NCBI GenBank assembly: GCA_017522745.1
Contig: JAFWYI010000127.1
Span: 1 to 5,516, forward strand
DNA length: 5,516 nucleotides
Direction of reading: 5' to 3'
From: Mailhella sp.
Lineage (GTDB): Bacteria > Desulfobacterota > Desulfovibrionia > Desulfovibrionales > Desulfovibrionaceae
Shown: positions 5,206-5,516 of the stretch, in pieces
Position numbering within the stretch: position 1 is the stretch's first letter
How the letters are laid out: each line of letters opens with the position of its first letter
Made by a program: the position numbers and the translations under genes
Notes under the pieces: model-generated
The model's database searches: none
Seen by the model: only the letters and a program-made list of their open reading frames with translations
What the model was told of the DNA's origin: nothing

Positions 5206-5516
5206 CTATTTGAACACATCCATGCCGCGGAGATGTTCATCATACAGCTTGCCATACCAGCGGCTGATGAAGTGAACAGTGGAGCGGCAGGCCTTGCCGA
5301 TGACAAGGTCAATGTTCTTGCCCTTAGCACGAACAGCGAGGTTGCCAGTCTTAGCCTTAGCGGTCTCGACATGCCAAGCCTTCACAGTGGTGCCATCAAA
5401 TTCATCGATCACGATCTTGAACTGGTTGTCCGGACCAACAAACACGTTGTTGGCTCCACCATCGAGGACGATGGGCGCCTTGTTGGCGACCATGACTTCG
5501 TGGGGGAAGGTGCAGC
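5206..5516 (-). CDS. Unrecognised protein, C-terminal end only
   Basis: The frame is open through the right edge of the window and ends at TAG (5208-5206), leaving about 102 visible residues. An internal ATG at 5493 is not taken as the start, because the frame continues upstream (CTFPHEV before it) and no Shine-Dalgarno is seen there. The visible part looks like a soluble alpha/beta fold: a beta-rich section (QFKIVIDEFDG, VKAWHVE, NLAVRAKGKNIDLVIG) and then a helical end (FISRWYGKLYDEHLRGMDVFK). There is no membrane helix, and only two cysteines are seen. I do not recognise the family. Codon use favours GGT, GTT, GCT, CGT and AAG and is less GC3-extreme than its neighbours, as seen in highly expressed genes. 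It has its own strong terminator and is probably not co-regulated with the molybdoenzyme operon. Confidence 0.8.
   Translation of the reverse strand, partial: CTFPHEVMVANKAPIVLDGGANNVFVGPDNQFKIVIDEFDGTTVKAWHVETAKAKTGNLAVRAKGKNIDLVIGKACRSTVHFISRWYGKLYDEHLRGMDVFK

Noticed and set aside
4881..5213. A 110-codon plus-strand frame in the upstream gap
   Set aside because: It crosses two hairpins and both 19-bp repeats, has no Shine-Dalgarno, and its amino acid content is not protein-like.
4731..5372. A 213-codon minus-strand frame joining the right-edge gene to the molybdoenzyme
   Set aside because: It runs through a strong terminator, a second hairpin and into two other coding regions in a different frame.

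Overview
The window is GC-rich DNA (roughly 60-65% by eye). Its gene content suggests an anaerobic, respiring bacterium, most likely a Desulfovibrionales-type sulfate or sulfonate reducer. That assignment is inference from the protein style (Tat-exported molybdoenzyme, four-cluster ferredoxin subunit, FdnI-like cytochrome b, and a molybdopterin-binding protein with a Cys-rich tail), not from a marker gene.

Layout: (i) Plus strand, 1-926: the 3' end of a probable molybdopterin-binding protein abuts mobA, the molybdenum cofactor guanylyltransferase. The mobA 3' end carries a perfect-looking 30-bp tandem repeat encoding a decapeptide. (ii) 927-1174: a non-coding stretch with a ~160-nt C/T-rich, G-poor tract (a candidate Rho-loading site) and then a bidirectional intrinsic terminator between converging transcription units. 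(iii) Minus strand, 4866 down to 1175: a three-gene operon. It encodes a Tat-exported molybdopterin oxidoreductase of 720 aa, a four-cluster Fe-S subunit with one C-terminal membrane helix, and a four-helix di-heme cytochrome b. (iv) 4867-5205: a 339-base gap with two minus-strand terminator-like hairpins, a 19-bp direct repeat and the only AT-rich promoter-like DNA in front of the operon. (v) Minus strand, 5516 down to 5206: the 3' end of an unrecognised gene whose codon use looks like that of a highly expressed gene.

How it works together: the operon has the architecture of the membrane-bound FdnGHI formate dehydrogenase. A periplasmic molybdo-bis-PGD enzyme wires through [4Fe-4S] clusters to a quinone-reactive cytochrome b. 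The catalytic subunit, however, lacks the U/C-H active-site motif of formate dehydrogenases and has a lone Cys (C181) in a thiosulfate/polysulfide-reductase-like setting, so its substrate is open. The plus-strand genes plausibly supply the bis-MGD cofactor that this enzyme needs. The most interesting items are the mismatch between the FdnHI-type electron-transfer module and the non-formate catalytic subunit, the mobA repeat tail, the C-rich tract, and the 130-nt island between two terminators upstream of the operon.
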